NCBI GenBank assembly: GCA_000827325.1
Contig: KN832882.1
Location: 694,689-758,688, forward strand
Length of the DNA: 64,000 nt
Reading direction: 5' to 3'
Source of the DNA: Oidiodendron maius Zn
Taxonomy: Eukaryota; Ascomycota; Leotiomycetes; Myxotrichaceae
Shown: positions 44,478-55,141 of the stretch, one piece after another
Numbering within the stretch: the first letter of the stretch is position 1
Layout of the letters: every line of letters begins with the position of its first letter
Notes under the pieces: generated by a model
The model's input: the letters and a program-made list of their open reading frames with translations, nothing else
Database searches by the model: none
What the model was told of the DNA's origin: nothing
Translations under genes and position numbers: made by a program

Positions 44478-45180
44478 TCAGACAGTCGTCAACTTTTCCT
44501 CAGGCATTTGAATGTTAAGGTCATCCCGCCCAGATTCAAGCAGTGATAATCTGTATGGCCAGCCTTGATCCTCCTCAAGACAACTGAGCGTAGAGTCATG
44601 TAAAGCCGGGTCTGGCAATGTTGCGCTGTAGAGCACTGCTGTGGCCCTAAACCAGCGCTCAAAGGCAGCCTGGGGAATGAAAAGGCGCCAGTCGACCGTC
44701 TCAAGAAAGATCGCTTCATTTATCTTAATCTCTTGTGAGCATAGCCCAGATATCTTAGCCCAAACCCCTAACGAATATTGTCGATCTTGAGTGTATTTCC
44801 ATGCCAGGATCAGTGCAGCAATGAACATACGCCGCTGACATTGCAAGGGACGGGGGACTGGCGCGCAGTTCTCTGGCCGATCAGTTGTGGAGTTCTGCTT
44901 TGATATCAATGACCGTAGAAGGGTCAAATAGTAGAAAGTAGCGAGTAGCGTGGCATAAGTTGCCCGAGATCTCTGAAGGATGTGCTCTAAGAAAGCACAG
45001 AGAGGCATCAGTGAGTTCGCCGAATTGACGTCTACCTGAAAGATGGTAACCGGTTCATGCCAAAGAGTCTCAAGCAGTCGGTTGGTAAAGCCTAGCAGAT
45101 ACAGATGGTCAGTTCCGTTGCCAATAGAGCGTGATGGGCAGGATACCGATTAGATTGCGAACAAATTTTCGGCGTCTCAT
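44478..45180 (-). CDS. Pcl-type (Pho85) cyclin
   Basis: Exons 45147-45180 and 44478-45091; intron 45092-45146 (55 nt, branch CTGAC), in phase, 215 aa. The start MRRRKFVRNLI is the only ATG that satisfies the splice phase. The cyclin box runs from PLCAFLEHILQRSRATYATL through LQCQRRMFIAALILAWKYTQ, then RQYSLGVWAKISGL and NEAIFLETVDWRLFI. This order is typical of the Pcl1/Pcl2 group, which binds the CDK Pho85/PhoA and links morphogenesis or nutrient state with the cell cycle. The protein is short compared with many relatives and lacks a long C-terminal region. Which CDK it binds is inferred. Confidence 0.85.
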
Positions 45181-45230
45181 GGTAAACTAGGTCGCCAGCA
45201 AAGGATTCCGTCCGGCTTGAATGGTGCGAT

Positions 45231-45629
45231 CTATAAGAGCGATGTCCCTGGTCCTGTAGGGCTCCACCAGCTTTCATAAGCATGGTAAAAATTAGTAGCT
45301 CTATGATTGAGTGATGCGTGGATGATATGGTCAATTTTTATTATGTGTGGAGTGATGTCTTTACTCTCGATCCATTCGGAGAAACCACGCAATCTTCTCA
45401 CAGGCTGCCGATGCCGAAGCACCGAGAAACCCCCACTGATGGCGATGAACTTTTGTCTATGACTCGACTCTAGTGGCCAGAGGCAAGGGATTCGAGGCGT
45501 TGAAGCTTGTACATTCACGGTTGACATCAAGATATAGGGGGTCCCATAGCTACTCGCTAGGGTCAAGCCTGTTACAGAGAAGATTATACTTCCGGTATTG
45601 TTTTGGATTAATTTACCTGTACTGTACAT
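45231..45629 (-). CDS. Hypothetical open frame, 132 codons
   Basis: Begins with ATG at 45629 and ends just upstream of the cyclin gene. No recognised motif; composition (GSIIFSVTGLTLASSYGTPY then basic HRQP-rich stretch) is not decisive. It could be part of the cyclin 5' region or spurious. Confidence 0.25.
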   Translation of the reverse strand: MYSTGKLIQNNTGSIIFSVTGLTLASSYGTPYILMSTVNVQASTPRIPCLWPLESSHRQKFIAISGGFSVLRHRQPVRRLRGFSEWIESKDITPHIIKIDHIIHASLNHRATNFYHAYESWWSPTGPGTSLL

Positions 45630-45827
45630 AATCCTTTTACGTCCCTAACTCTCCATCTCAATTGAACTGAACCAGATCACTATGAAGCGGCTAAATACTT
45701 CTTAGAGAATGCTGCTGTAAACGCCGATGCTTCAATTCTACCAGTTGCCCTCAATCGCTTCTACAAGTACGGTTCGCATATATCATGTCCACTTCCTGTC
45801 TGCCCTTCCGGCATGAGACCCGTCAAA

Positions 45828-46424
45828 TTACCCGACTTCCTGAATGGTCACCAGTAGAGACATGTCGGGAGAAGATATTTTGCAAGATTGGGCCATCGTT
45901 ATGAGGATATATTTGGCGTAGCAGGTGTTCTTATTTCCATATTCCTCAAACATCTCCACAAAGGCGGCATGGGATGTGTCAGAGAGGTCAGACTGTTCAG
46001 ACTCGTCAGATTCGGTCGAGGTATCAGAGTCATCCCAATCATTAGTGTTGTCAGGGTTGTCGAAGTCATTTGGATAGTCTGAATGGTTTGTGGTGCTAGA
46101 ATCTTCGACGTCATGAATGTCGCCAGATGGTTCAATATTATCGGGGTATCGCGGCTGCTCAGTTGCTGTATCGCTAAGAGCTTGACCTGTCCGCCGCACA
46201 TGACCAGCTGAAGTGAGCGGCCTGTCTGTTATAGTTACAATCTGTTCACCAGCCACGTTGTCGTTCCACTCGTATCCCAAGTCAAGGAGCTCGGTAATAA
46301 GACCATCGAGCATATTTGCGTGCCCGACCAGACGTCGAAGATCTGGCTCTTCGCACAAAGCTGTTGCGCGAAGATTTTGGCGGGCACTACGAGCGAGGTT
46401 GTAAACAATTGTGTCACTCATCAT
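45828..46424 (-). CDS. Conserved acidic fungal protein of unknown function
   Basis: Single exon, 198 aa from the ATG at 46424 (a second ATG follows immediately). The N-terminal half looks structured (MSDTIVYNLARSARQNLRA, then LVGHANMLDGLITELLDLGY); the second half is highly acidic and Asp/Ser/Asn-rich (DDSDTSTESDESEQSDLSD). This pattern of a helical VGHANLLD-like segment plus acidic tail is recurrent in Eurotiomycete hypotheticals; I know no function for it. No signal peptide. Confidence 0.7.
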   Translation of the reverse strand: MMSDTIVYNLARSARQNLRATALCEEPDLRRLVGHANMLDGLITELLDLGYEWNDNVAGEQIVTITDRPLTSAGHVRRTGQALSDTATEQPRYPDNIEPSGDIHDVEDSSTTNHSDYPNDFDNPDNTNDWDDSDTSTESDESEQSDLSDTSHAAFVEMFEEYGNKNTCYAKYILITMAQSCKISSPDMSLLVTIQEVG

Positions 46425-47227
46425 TAATGAATATTTAACTATACATTATCCAGGCCATGAACAATAGTACAAGACATTATTATACACTCGCAGAGGCATG
46501 CAAATTGCCGAGGTCAAAATTCCCGAGGACTGCAAAATACTGTGGGCCTTTGACACGAGGAGTTTCGATGCTGGGGCTGCAGCCAGTCTCCGAGGGATTT
46601 TGGTGGCAACGAGCGAATCATCGAGACCACAAAAATTATCGCCGATTCTAGACCTGAAGAGATCACACCACGTCAGAGCATGGAATTTTAGGTCCTTCCT
46701 ACATTTGACTCCACCCTTTCTTTTGTGTCTTTGCTCAGATATACGAATCAGGAGATAACTAGTCCTAAAATATAACCTTGAGTCAGCGTCCTACGGTTTG
46801 GTAGTCGTAAACTTGGCCTGAAACTGACGCACTTGTCATAGTGGATGACATGTAGAGAAGCAAAACAGCTTTCTAGAACAGTGCATATCCCCTCAAAATC
46901 ACCTACTTCTATATTAATCAGCATCCTCCCAATACCTTGCAATTCACCCTCGCACACACCCGCCTTGGACAAGATCCACTACGACCAACGTCTTATCTAA
47001 GCTAGCACCGCCCGACAACATTAGATGAGGGTATTACAGTAACAAGAGAAGAACCAATCATCAGCAACTAGCTGCACTTGGAGAGAGAGTTCTCAGCCGA
47101 AGCGCAAAGAAGGGCTGCAGCAGTAACCTGTTTCCGTGATTAAGTAAAACTTCCCGACTCAGTCTGTGGAAGACGCATTCCAATCTGGCCGAATTTTTCG
47201 CCAACTACAAAACATCGTAGAAATAAT
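46425..47227. other. Intergenic, no gene seen
   Basis: 803 bp between divergent genes. Short open frames (for example 46498-46758 plus) lack features. Confidence 0.45.
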
Positions 47228-48698
47228 ATGGAAACCTCTTTGCAGAAATCGATCTTGCGGACTCGAGGGAAGTTTGGTTTTGGTCAGCGGAAGACTAGTT
47301 CATCGGATGTTTCTGTCGGATCGGCCAAGGACACTAAGACGAACGCAAGTGCAGTGTACAGCAAAGGCTCCCTTTACCTAAGAAAAAATCTGGTCACCTT
47401 GTCGCCTCTGCACTTCGATCATCAAATGGGACCTCTGAAGCAAGGTTCTGCAAAGTCGTGCGCTTCCATTCCCAGCTCGAACAGACAATATCATTCTTCC
47501 GAGAAGATGTTCCGTCAGCAATTAGCACGCAAGTTGACGAACACGAATCACCATTTGAATGGGAAGCTTCATTCTCGAATTTGCCTGCAGAATCACCAGA
47601 GAGGTTATCACTACCAGTTAGAGTTGAGACGGCTTCTATGTCGTCGGACAATACAGAATTAGCTGGCAGCGTTGCGGTTGCGAACATTGCCATCCATAAA
47701 ACCGCGATCGCTCGATATACACTAGACAATTGGAAGACCACTTCAGATGTCATTGCTACTTTCAATAGCGATGCCCGCCAGGGAAATCACCGTGGCGGAT
47801 ACGACTATTTCAACTTCACAATAAAGATGGCCGACAAACTCAACATTGAGTTAAAGGTATAGTTATTGGCAGTCAAGTATTGTGCAAATGGCCAAGAATA
47901 TTGGGACAACAACAACACCGCCAATTTCCAAATCAGATTCAAGAAGAAGCCAAGCCTGCATAAATTCAAGGACGATATGCATGTGGTTTCACCCCCGCAG
48001 AGTAATATGATACCAAAAAGCTACAAACAGTTATCTGCCTCAATGCCTATCACGCCTCAAATGATACCTGCAGCCTTTGAAAACTATTCCCATGCTACAG
48101 GCGTGTATGAGTCTGATAAATTGAAGCAACTCGTTAATGAACATTTAAGTGGATCGAAGTCCCTACACAGACTGACGGGATATGAATTCAGTACAGGACT
48201 CGAGTACTCCGCTCCCATTGTGCTAAAGCGCAGCTTGCAACCTTTCAGTAGCAGATATAACTTTGACAATTCCCTTTTTGCAGCGCTCCATGCCAGAGGC
48301 TCTCCTCCAGCCGGCTGCGGAAGTCTCGACGAGACAGTAATATTGAATACAGATAGACAGAGCCGCAAAAATGTTCCTTATACTGCTTTACCTTCGAGCA
48401 CCAGCGATCCTGTTACATCTATCAGTCCTCCTGTGCCAAGAAAGGCCTACCAAGTTCTACCCTCAGGAATTGAGAAATCTTTACTCGATTCAGATACATA
48501 CAATAAAGTGCTAGAGAAGTATTGCTTTGTAAGTACAACATGTTATATTAGTTTCCACTCTAACCACCAACAATTTTGGCTAATTCCCAGTTTAGTTTTG
48601 GATCCACAGCATGTCGATCGCAATTCGGCGGTAGAGCCCCACTACCTGGCAAAATAAATATCGGTTATGAGCATTCTCTTCCAGCAATTTTAACTTGA
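47228..48698 (+). pseudogene. Glycogen-targeting PP1 regulatory subunit (CBM21, Gac1-like), disrupted
   Basis: The content is clear: a PP1-docking RVxF-type motif KVVRF at 47452-47466, then FHSQLEQT, and a CBM21 domain (VAVANIAIHKTAIARYTLDN, WKTTSDVIATF, YDYFNFTIKMAD, CANGQEYWDNNN). Two lesions are visible. An in-frame TAG at 47860-47862 splits the CBM21 between IELKV and LLAVKY while the frame continues unchanged. Near 47335 the N-terminal frame from the ATG at 47228 must shift by one base to reach the PP1 motif frame, and no intron fits. The end keeps a good intron (48529-48590) leading to FSFGSTACRS and a TGA at 48696. Intact relatives bring protein phosphatase 1 to glycogen. Confidence 0.78.
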
Positions 48699-49117
48699 AG
48701 TAGAGATGAAATGTCAATGGCGATGGTCAGTCGAAGACGGCCGGAAGATATTTCTCCCGTGACACAAAACCAGTGCCCTGAGACCTCAAGGAGGACAGTA
48801 CTAAACAGATTGCGATCTTGTCCCTGAAATTTTAGAGATCTCGAACTTTTAACTAAGTGTTCACCCTTTGGCTGGGAATTAAGAGACATAAATGACTTCA
48901 TGAGTAGCACCGCACAAAATACTTGATAATAATTACGCATTATTAAAGCCTCTAGAATAAAATAACTTCTATTCATATCCAATTCCGGCAATTTTTAAAG
49001 ATAATTCATAATTCATGATTAAGGATGAAACAGTATGTGTTTGGTATAATGCTTGGAGGAAAGAATTTACTCGCACTCCACCGGCGCCGAAGGTAGTAAT
49101 TGGGTAACCGAATTTTT
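48699..49117. other. Intergenic between convergent genes
   Basis: 419 bp, AT-rich; no gene supported. Confidence 0.45.
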
Positions 49118-49748
49118 TTATTTCTTAGCTTGTGACTGTATGGTATAGTATGTTCTCATACACAATGGGCAACGGTGGTGATGTCCTTGGTACCAGCGGT
49201 CAAGACACTGTTGGTGGAAACAATGATGGCATGGGAGGCCTCGAACCATCTCTTTATCTGTTATCTCAGATAGACATATCACACTACGATAGAGCGACCA
49301 TTGTTAAATAAATGTAAGTGTATAAAGGTAAAAGAGAACACACTAACCATGAGAATTCTAACGAAACGGCTCGTGGATCCTTTTTCTCTTCACACCGCCG
49401 TTGCTTCCATGCGGCGAACATCTCTGCGGGTACGGTTGTGTTCAAGCGGGCAAGTTTTTTAATATCTGGTTGAGATTCTAGATCTGCTTGATTTCGCGCC
49501 ATTATAGATATATGACTGGCTTACCAATGAGCGCATTTTCGTGAACCTAAAAGGGGTTCCATCGCATCTAGAGGCACTCACCGAACGAAAGCATAGATAT
49601 AAAGCATAAATAATAGGGCAAAACCAACCAGTGGTATTGCAACTGCAATAGGAGAAGGAGTCCCTCTGCGATTGATATCGTTCTCCGTGTCGGATGAGTT
49701 GGACGAGGAATTTGTTCCATTGCTGAGGAGCATGCTAGCTAGCAGCAT
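49118..49748 (-). CDS. Membrane-anchored RING-H2 E3 ubiquitin ligase
   Basis: Exons 49582-49748, 49348-49515, 49118-49283 (introns 66 and 64 nt), 501 nt, 166 aa, in phase. After an Asn/Ser-rich N-terminus comes one membrane span (IAVAIPLVGFALLFMLYIYA). The C-terminus is a RING-H2 finger: CVICLSEI, GLPCHHCFHQQCLDRWY, CPLCMRTYYT. The first zinc Cys is formed across the last intron, which is why no single open frame shows it. Expected role: ubiquitin transfer from an E2 to substrates at an endomembrane. A cytosolic linker rich in charge (WKQRRCEEKKDPRA) joins the two parts. Substrates are unknown. Confidence 0.88.
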
Positions 49749-50080
49749 CTTCGCTGCTAAATGACGAACCGCTGGCGTGGGGCTTTAAAAACATCCGCTG
49801 GCGTTGTTACCAGCTAAACGTTAATAACCATCACTAATATATGCAGATCTCGATACATATCGTGTTTAAAGACTTTACTTCCCTACGTCACTATTCGCAT
49901 AGAACGATCTCGGCTTGCGGACGAACCCCGAGGAGCGTATATTTATCCCTGGAGGTCAGTCGATGAAAATCACACCACTAAATTCCCAACATTGTGAAGT
50001 TTCATACGACCTAAACGTAGAATAATTTATAAAAAGCCCTCAAAAAGCTGTATAAGGGGTTCTAGAAATCATAAATAATC
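49749..50080. promoter_or_regulatory. Divergent promoter region
   Basis: 332 bp between the RING gene and the hypothetical gene at 50081. A TATA-like TTTATAAAAA lies at 50026-50035, about 45 bp before the plus-strand ATG. Confidence 0.45.
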
Positions 50081-50656
50081 ATGGAGAAGGAAAGTCCTCA
50101 CAAAGCACATCGTGATCTCGTTCGGCTTGAGCTTCACCCACCGTCAAATGTCGCCGACTTTAAATCTAAGCCTTATCCATGCTACCAAAGTGCAGGAGCA
50201 CTTGCTAGCCGCATGATTATCGAGTCATCATCCTATCAAACGACCCCATGTAGCAGCCCACCAAGGGAAGAATTAAGCTGCCCGTCGCAGAGTCTAGGCA
50301 TAGAAATTCCTTTCATTGCTGATGATGCCCTATTCGGCATGTCTACCAAGGAAGAACACGACAACAATACCAATAGTAACGAACTCCCAGGCCACGTTTG
50401 CGACGAAAATAATAATAAGAAGGATAAAGTTAGAAACATGCCTCGTTTCAATCTCTCTGCAGCGGGAGATCCATTGCAGGAGAGCGTTCTGTTCGACGAC
50501 TCTCTCTCAGAGCTCAAGGAAGGGAGACCGTTCCATGGCGGGGACATGAAGATCACACTCACAAAAGCACCAACTGGGGATATAAGTCTCGAACACGACA
50601 GCTGCGAGATTGAAGGATTTAATAATAAGTATAGTAGCCTTGATGAACGCCAGTAA
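50081..50656 (+). CDS. Hypothetical protein, 191 aa
   Basis: Single open frame with a true ATG at 50081 and a TATA-like box about 45 bp upstream. It is hydrophilic, Ser/Asn/Asp-rich (EEHDNNTNSNELPGH, ENNNKKDKVRN) and lacks signal peptide, membrane span or known domain. The last part (GGDMKITLTKAPTGDISLEH) may be a short beta-rich segment. Probably a fast-evolving lineage-specific gene, or an exon of a larger one; I do not recognise it. Confidence 0.5.
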   Translation: MEKESPHKAHRDLVRLELHPPSNVADFKSKPYPCYQSAGALASRMIIESSSYQTTPCSSPPREELSCPSQSLGIEIPFIADDALFGMSTKEEHDNNTNSNELPGHVCDENNNKKDKVRNMPRFNLSAAGDPLQESVLFDDSLSELKEGRPFHGGDMKITLTKAPTGDISLEHDSCEIEGFNNKYSSLDERQ

Positions 50657-51763
50657 TTGAGCACGTCGCAGCATACCTAACAGTTCAACTTCTCATCGGA
50701 CTCTCTCAGGGAAATCTTGCAAATGTCTTACGTACTGGAGGAGAAATATATTATTAATCAAATTAACCCAGGCTTGCCTTTAAATCCAAATCCAAAAGTT
50801 ATTGATATCTTATCTGGCTTGTCCGAAGGGGAGCGACAAGCGATATATAATAGTCACTCTGAGGAAACTAATTGCAATAAGACTAAGCCTTCTTTTTCGC
50901 GTAGCCTCATCCTGAAAGAGTGGACCTTTTTGCTAGGTAGAGTGTATGCTAGATTTCTACCTTGCTGATTTACCTGCACTTTGCTCTACCACTTTCTCTG
51001 AATCCAGACTGATGATGTTCTCCCGCTTGCGTCTTCTCAATGATGTAATATCTTAGCCAAAATTTCGCATACTCTTGTTAAGAGAGCGTTATAATATCCT
51101 CTATCCACAATTAGAATAAAGAAGAGATCTCAAAGCCGAAAGTTCTGAACATAGCTTTAGAAAAGTATTATAACTTTAGTCTTATCCATGTTTTGGAGTT
51201 CATATGTTAGTTTGAGCAGTAGATATTTCTTAATGATCAGTAGATATAATTGCTAAAGAATATTCCATCACTCGTGTCACAAGAGGCCGACTTCATTATC
51301 GACATGTTCTCAGCGAGTTTTCTGGCTGTACAAAGAGGCAGAATCTATCCGGTCTTCCTGGCCTTTAGTCTATTAGCATTGAAAATTAATGACCTCTTCG
51401 TTGTGTCAATATATCATGCCATAATAGAATTTATGCTATCAATTTTCAAAGCCACCATGGTGTATAACCAAAGGAGCTATGACACATAGCGATAAGATAG
51501 AACACACCCCGTCATATTGACTTACGTTTCATTGACTATCTAGCTGCGATATAGAGTTTTCCTCTTTACTATCACCTATATAATAGAGGAACCCTCGATA
51601 ATGATAATCTAATACGCCTCTAGATTCTTACAATAATTATCAAATAAGCATGTTTTTGAGAAGCTTGAAAGTGAGTGGCTATAATACTGGTATATATTAT
51701 GTAGACTTTCTCATCCAAACGCCAGAGAGTTTAAGAAACTTTTAGGCCTCTGCTGCTGATCTT
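50657..51763. other. AT-rich interval, no gene seen
   Basis: 1.1 kb. A short frame with ATG at 50723 (to 50968) reads PGLPLNPNPKVIDILSGL, without a known family. 51050-51740 is strongly AT-rich and stop-dense. Confidence 0.4.
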
Positions 51764-52810
51764 TCAGATAGCCCAATTCCCCTTCCCGTATCTCGACCTT
51801 GAAAGCATCTGAAAAGCTTTTATCTGTGCTTCAAGGTCCTTCTCCTTGTTAATTAGTACTTTATTGCGCTTTTTCAGATATCGAATATAATCTCGCGCTT
51901 CAGTGAGAATATATGCCTATACAAATTGTTTGTTGGTCTTCTAGAAAATAGTGTAGCAGTATAATGAATGCCTACCTTGTTGAGTTTCCGACTAGACTCC
52001 TTACCATCTGCCGAGTCAGCAGTGCTGTCCGCAGCCGTCCTCAGACTGGGAATGCTGTCACGAAGGGCTATCATCTTATCGTTCAAATTTGACCGATACT
52101 TCTTCTCAATCATGTTGTGAGCTGCTGCCTTGAATGGATCATTTCGTTTCCGTTTCGTCCCCTTGGAGGGTTGTGATACAGATTCATCAGACGGGAAGAA
52201 GTCGACTTCTAGGGGTGATTTTCTTCCCCGAGGATTACAATGGCCTTGGTCTGATTCCATAGAGCCAACGCTCCGTGGTGATAATCCCACAGCTTCAGAT
52301 GATAGCGTACAGTCTATTGATCTGTCTTGCTCCATTTTGGGGACGGTAATATAATTGATCCGTGAATCTTCCCACATAGGGTAAGCCGTATTAAGTGGAC
52401 AAGATGGCTTCTGGTTGGCCGCTATTTCAGATTCTAGGATGTCATCGAATGGAAAGATAGTTTCGTCTTTTATGGGAGGCTCTGAGCATGGCCAAGCCTC
52501 AACATCGAATTCAAAACCGTGAAATCTGTGTGACATGAAAGGGTACTCATCATCGAGATGGGAAGGGATGGGCATGTCAAAGAGCGAATTATCCGCGTCA
52601 CCTAAGCATGTCTGGGCTAATAATTCGTTGCGGTTTGCCCTCCAATTTGATGACAGTGGCGGGGATTCGGCAGGTGAATCCTGAGTAAACACAATTAGAC
52701 CAAGCTTCGGCTTTTATTATGCACTGGGCTCTACCATATTCACAACTTACACTGGCTGTGCTAGATGTTGACTGTGGTGTCCGGACCATTGAGTGTGGCG
52801 AGAGGATCAT
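51764..52810 (-). CDS. SREBP-type bHLH-zipper transcription factor, copy B
   Basis: Three exons, minus strand: 52751-52810, 51976-52680, 51764-51916 (introns 70 and 59 nt), 918 nt, 305 aa, all in phase. It starts MILSPHSMVRTPQ. The bHLH is AAHNMIEKKYRSNLNDKM with the SREBP-type Tyr, then ALRDSIPSLR, a Ser/Asp-rich loop ending RKLNK exactly at the exon border, and after the intron YILTEARDYIRYLKKRNKVL with a Lys-rich zipper. A Ser/Pro-rich stretch (DFFPSDESVSQPSKGTKRKR) precedes it, including a likely nuclear signal. Intron positions match copy A (35223), so the two are paralogues. No membrane region follows. Targets unknown. Confidence 0.9.
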
Positions 52811-53894
52811 TTTGTTTGAGACAGGGAGTAATAATAGTTCAGACCGTTACAATGTGTAAGCGGTCTCGAAGAAATGCTGCAACAGTCGAGGAGCGCAAGC
52901 CCGAACTACTTAAATACTTGTCCATCGCGATTCATTGACAAGCCGGAGTCTTGTGACTCCGAATGAAGCGAGCCGACGCCAACCTCTTGCTTTGCTCGTT
53001 CTGTCATCCCGATAGTCGCCTGATGGGAAAATCCAAGCATGCCTCACGCCTAGGTGATGGCAGGCCGAGAATGAATCCCATCGACCCAGCCCGTCTTACG
53101 ATGGTGCGAGCACCAGACAAGTGGTCTGAGCCGGCTTAGCCAGACTGCCATATAACTACAGCCTTCGGGAGGGAGGCCGGCAGCTAGGGCAGGGATGTCA
53201 AAGGACTCTAATGTCGTACCACCCGCAGTGGTCTGATGCTCTGTAGTTCGTGCTTTCGCCACCACGCATCAATTCATCACCTTGCGCTTAACTGGGCACC
53301 AACTGCGGGCGGATGAGGCCGGGCAGTGGAAATCGCCGGGTCCGAAGAGAGCCATTGTTCTGTCTCCCTCGGAGAACTACCATCTTTTCTACCAGTTCGT
53401 AGCTGATGCACTATATCACGGACGATGTGTCAGTGTTAATACGGTGGTGCCTCCCCTGAAACTGCATCATCAGACTCACTTCACCTACTACTTTCACTAC
53501 CAGCATCCTGGTCCTTCGATTGTGCGACTGATACGTGCAAAAGCCGGCCAAGGAGATATTCTCCGTTGCCTGCGCCTATGTTGGCATGGAACAGGCACCG
53601 AATCAGCCAAGAGGGGTATGGTATTTTGTAACAGGGGTGTGTGGAGAGAAACGAACCTGCAATAGAGAATCCCGTGGAGATTGTACACCCTTCATGTAAA
53701 CTCATGGTGCTTCTTGCTAGCATTCCGGTAGAAGGGCTCTGATCTAAAAAATTTATACCGATAAATACAAGGGAGTTGAGAGCCAACGGTAGAATATGAT
53801 GGGAAATGATATGTAGCACTATTTTATATAGACACGAATTGGCATCTCATATTAAGACAAGATTTCCACGCCATATGCCTTGTCTATCCAGCTC
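52811..53894. other. Intergenic, mixed composition
   Basis: Promoter of bHLH copy B and 3' flank of the alcohol dehydrogenase. 52920-53350 is noticeably GC-rich. Open frames (for example 53282-53665 plus) show no family signature. Confidence 0.4.
52944..52961. promoter_or_regulatory. 7-bp inverted repeat with CGG-N12-CCG
   Basis: CGGAGTC and GACTCCG separated by TTGT, about 135 bp upstream of the bHLH copy B start. It could be a dimeric factor site or a chance hairpin. Confidence 0.3.
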
Positions 53895-55141
53895 TTATTT
53901 CGACGTATCAAGAACATAACGTCCCGCAATTTTCCCCTTTTCCATTAAGTCGTATACCTTTTGCAATTCGCTTAAGCCACATGTCTTGTATGATACTTTG
54001 ATGCATCCCCGCCTGAAAAACTCAATGGCCTCAGCTGTATCGCGTCTATTGCCAACATATGAACCCTTTATTGAGATCATCTTGATGACTGATTCAAAGA
54101 CAGACGCCCGAAGATAAGCAGATGCCGGGAGACCCATAACGACTACTGTACCTCGAGGACGTACATACTAGGCTATATGTTAGCGATATCTATACTCACT
54201 TGAGGCTGTCGAGGGTATATACTTCTGTAGCTTGCTGGAAAGGACGTTCGCTCGCCGCAACCAGGAGGACGGCATGCGGACCAAGCCCATCCTCCGTAGC
54301 GGCTTTGATGTCTCGGACTAGGTTTTCGCTCCGGATATAATCAACGTAAGTTTCAGCGCCGAGCTGAGAAGTCAGAGCTCTCTTCTCTTCACCGCCGTCT
54401 ATAGCAATGACTTGGACGCCCATTGCCTTCGCATACTGGCAAGCCATTGATCCTAACCCTCCTCCAGCGCCTACTATTGCCACTGTCTGGCCAGGACGCA
54501 CTCCCGACTCCTTTAAGCCTTTATAGACGGTAATGCCTGCACACAATACGGGCGCAATGGACTCCAGGTTGCAGTCCTTGGGGATCCTAGCCACGTGTGC
54601 GGCTTTAGCAATACAGTACTGTTGGAAGGTTCCATCAACTGTGTAGCCTGAAAGGGCCGCTTTGGCACATAACGGTTCATCGGACTGCTGACAGAAAGAG
54701 CACAGAAGGCATGTGCCATTGATCCACTTCCTCAAATATGTTAGCCGTTACAACTCTAGTTTTTCTTAAACATATCGAAGAAAATTTTTTTCATTAACCT
54801 TCACACCAGCATAATCACCAATCTGAATATCTTCAATGAGAGACCCGAGAGCTACTACAATGCCGGCCCCCTCATGGCCGCCAACAAGGGGCTTCTTCGT
54901 TTTCAATGGCCAGTCCCCGTGAAGAGCATGCAAGTCTGTGTGGCAGACACCGGAGTACTTGATGTGGATAAGAACTTCATCTGGTCCCGGTTGTTGCACT
55001 GGTATTTTCTTATAGATGAGGGCTTTGGAGCGTGAGTATGTTACCCTCCGACAATACTTGAGGAAATAGGTGCAGAAACTTACGTCCTCCGATTTGTTCG
55101 GCCACTTGTGCCCACTGCTCTGTTGGGATAGGTTCTGCCAT
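53895..55141 (-). CDS. Zinc-dependent alcohol dehydrogenase (ADH1-like)
   Basis: Four exons, minus strand: 55084-55141, 54799-55022, 54223-54726, 53895-54167; 1059 nt, 352 aa, in phase, the usual length of fungal tetrameric ADHs. Catalytic zinc ligands are in GVCHTDLH and GGHEGAG, with the third Cys in [11 protein letters not shown]. The structural zinc loop is [17 protein letters not shown]. The NAD site is [20 protein letters not shown], followed by [11 protein letters not shown], where the Asp favours NAD+. Reaction: reversible oxidation of ethanol or other primary alcohols in the cytosol. The donor at 54222 is GTATAT; a downstream GTGAGT would break the frame. Confidence 0.93.

Noticed and set aside
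46498-46972. Small genes between 46.4 and 47.0 kb
   Set aside because: Frames are short, mostly without ATG, and carry no motif.
53282-53665. 127-codon plus-strand frame
   Set aside because: No ATG at the start, no motif, and GC-rich composition favours open frames by chance.
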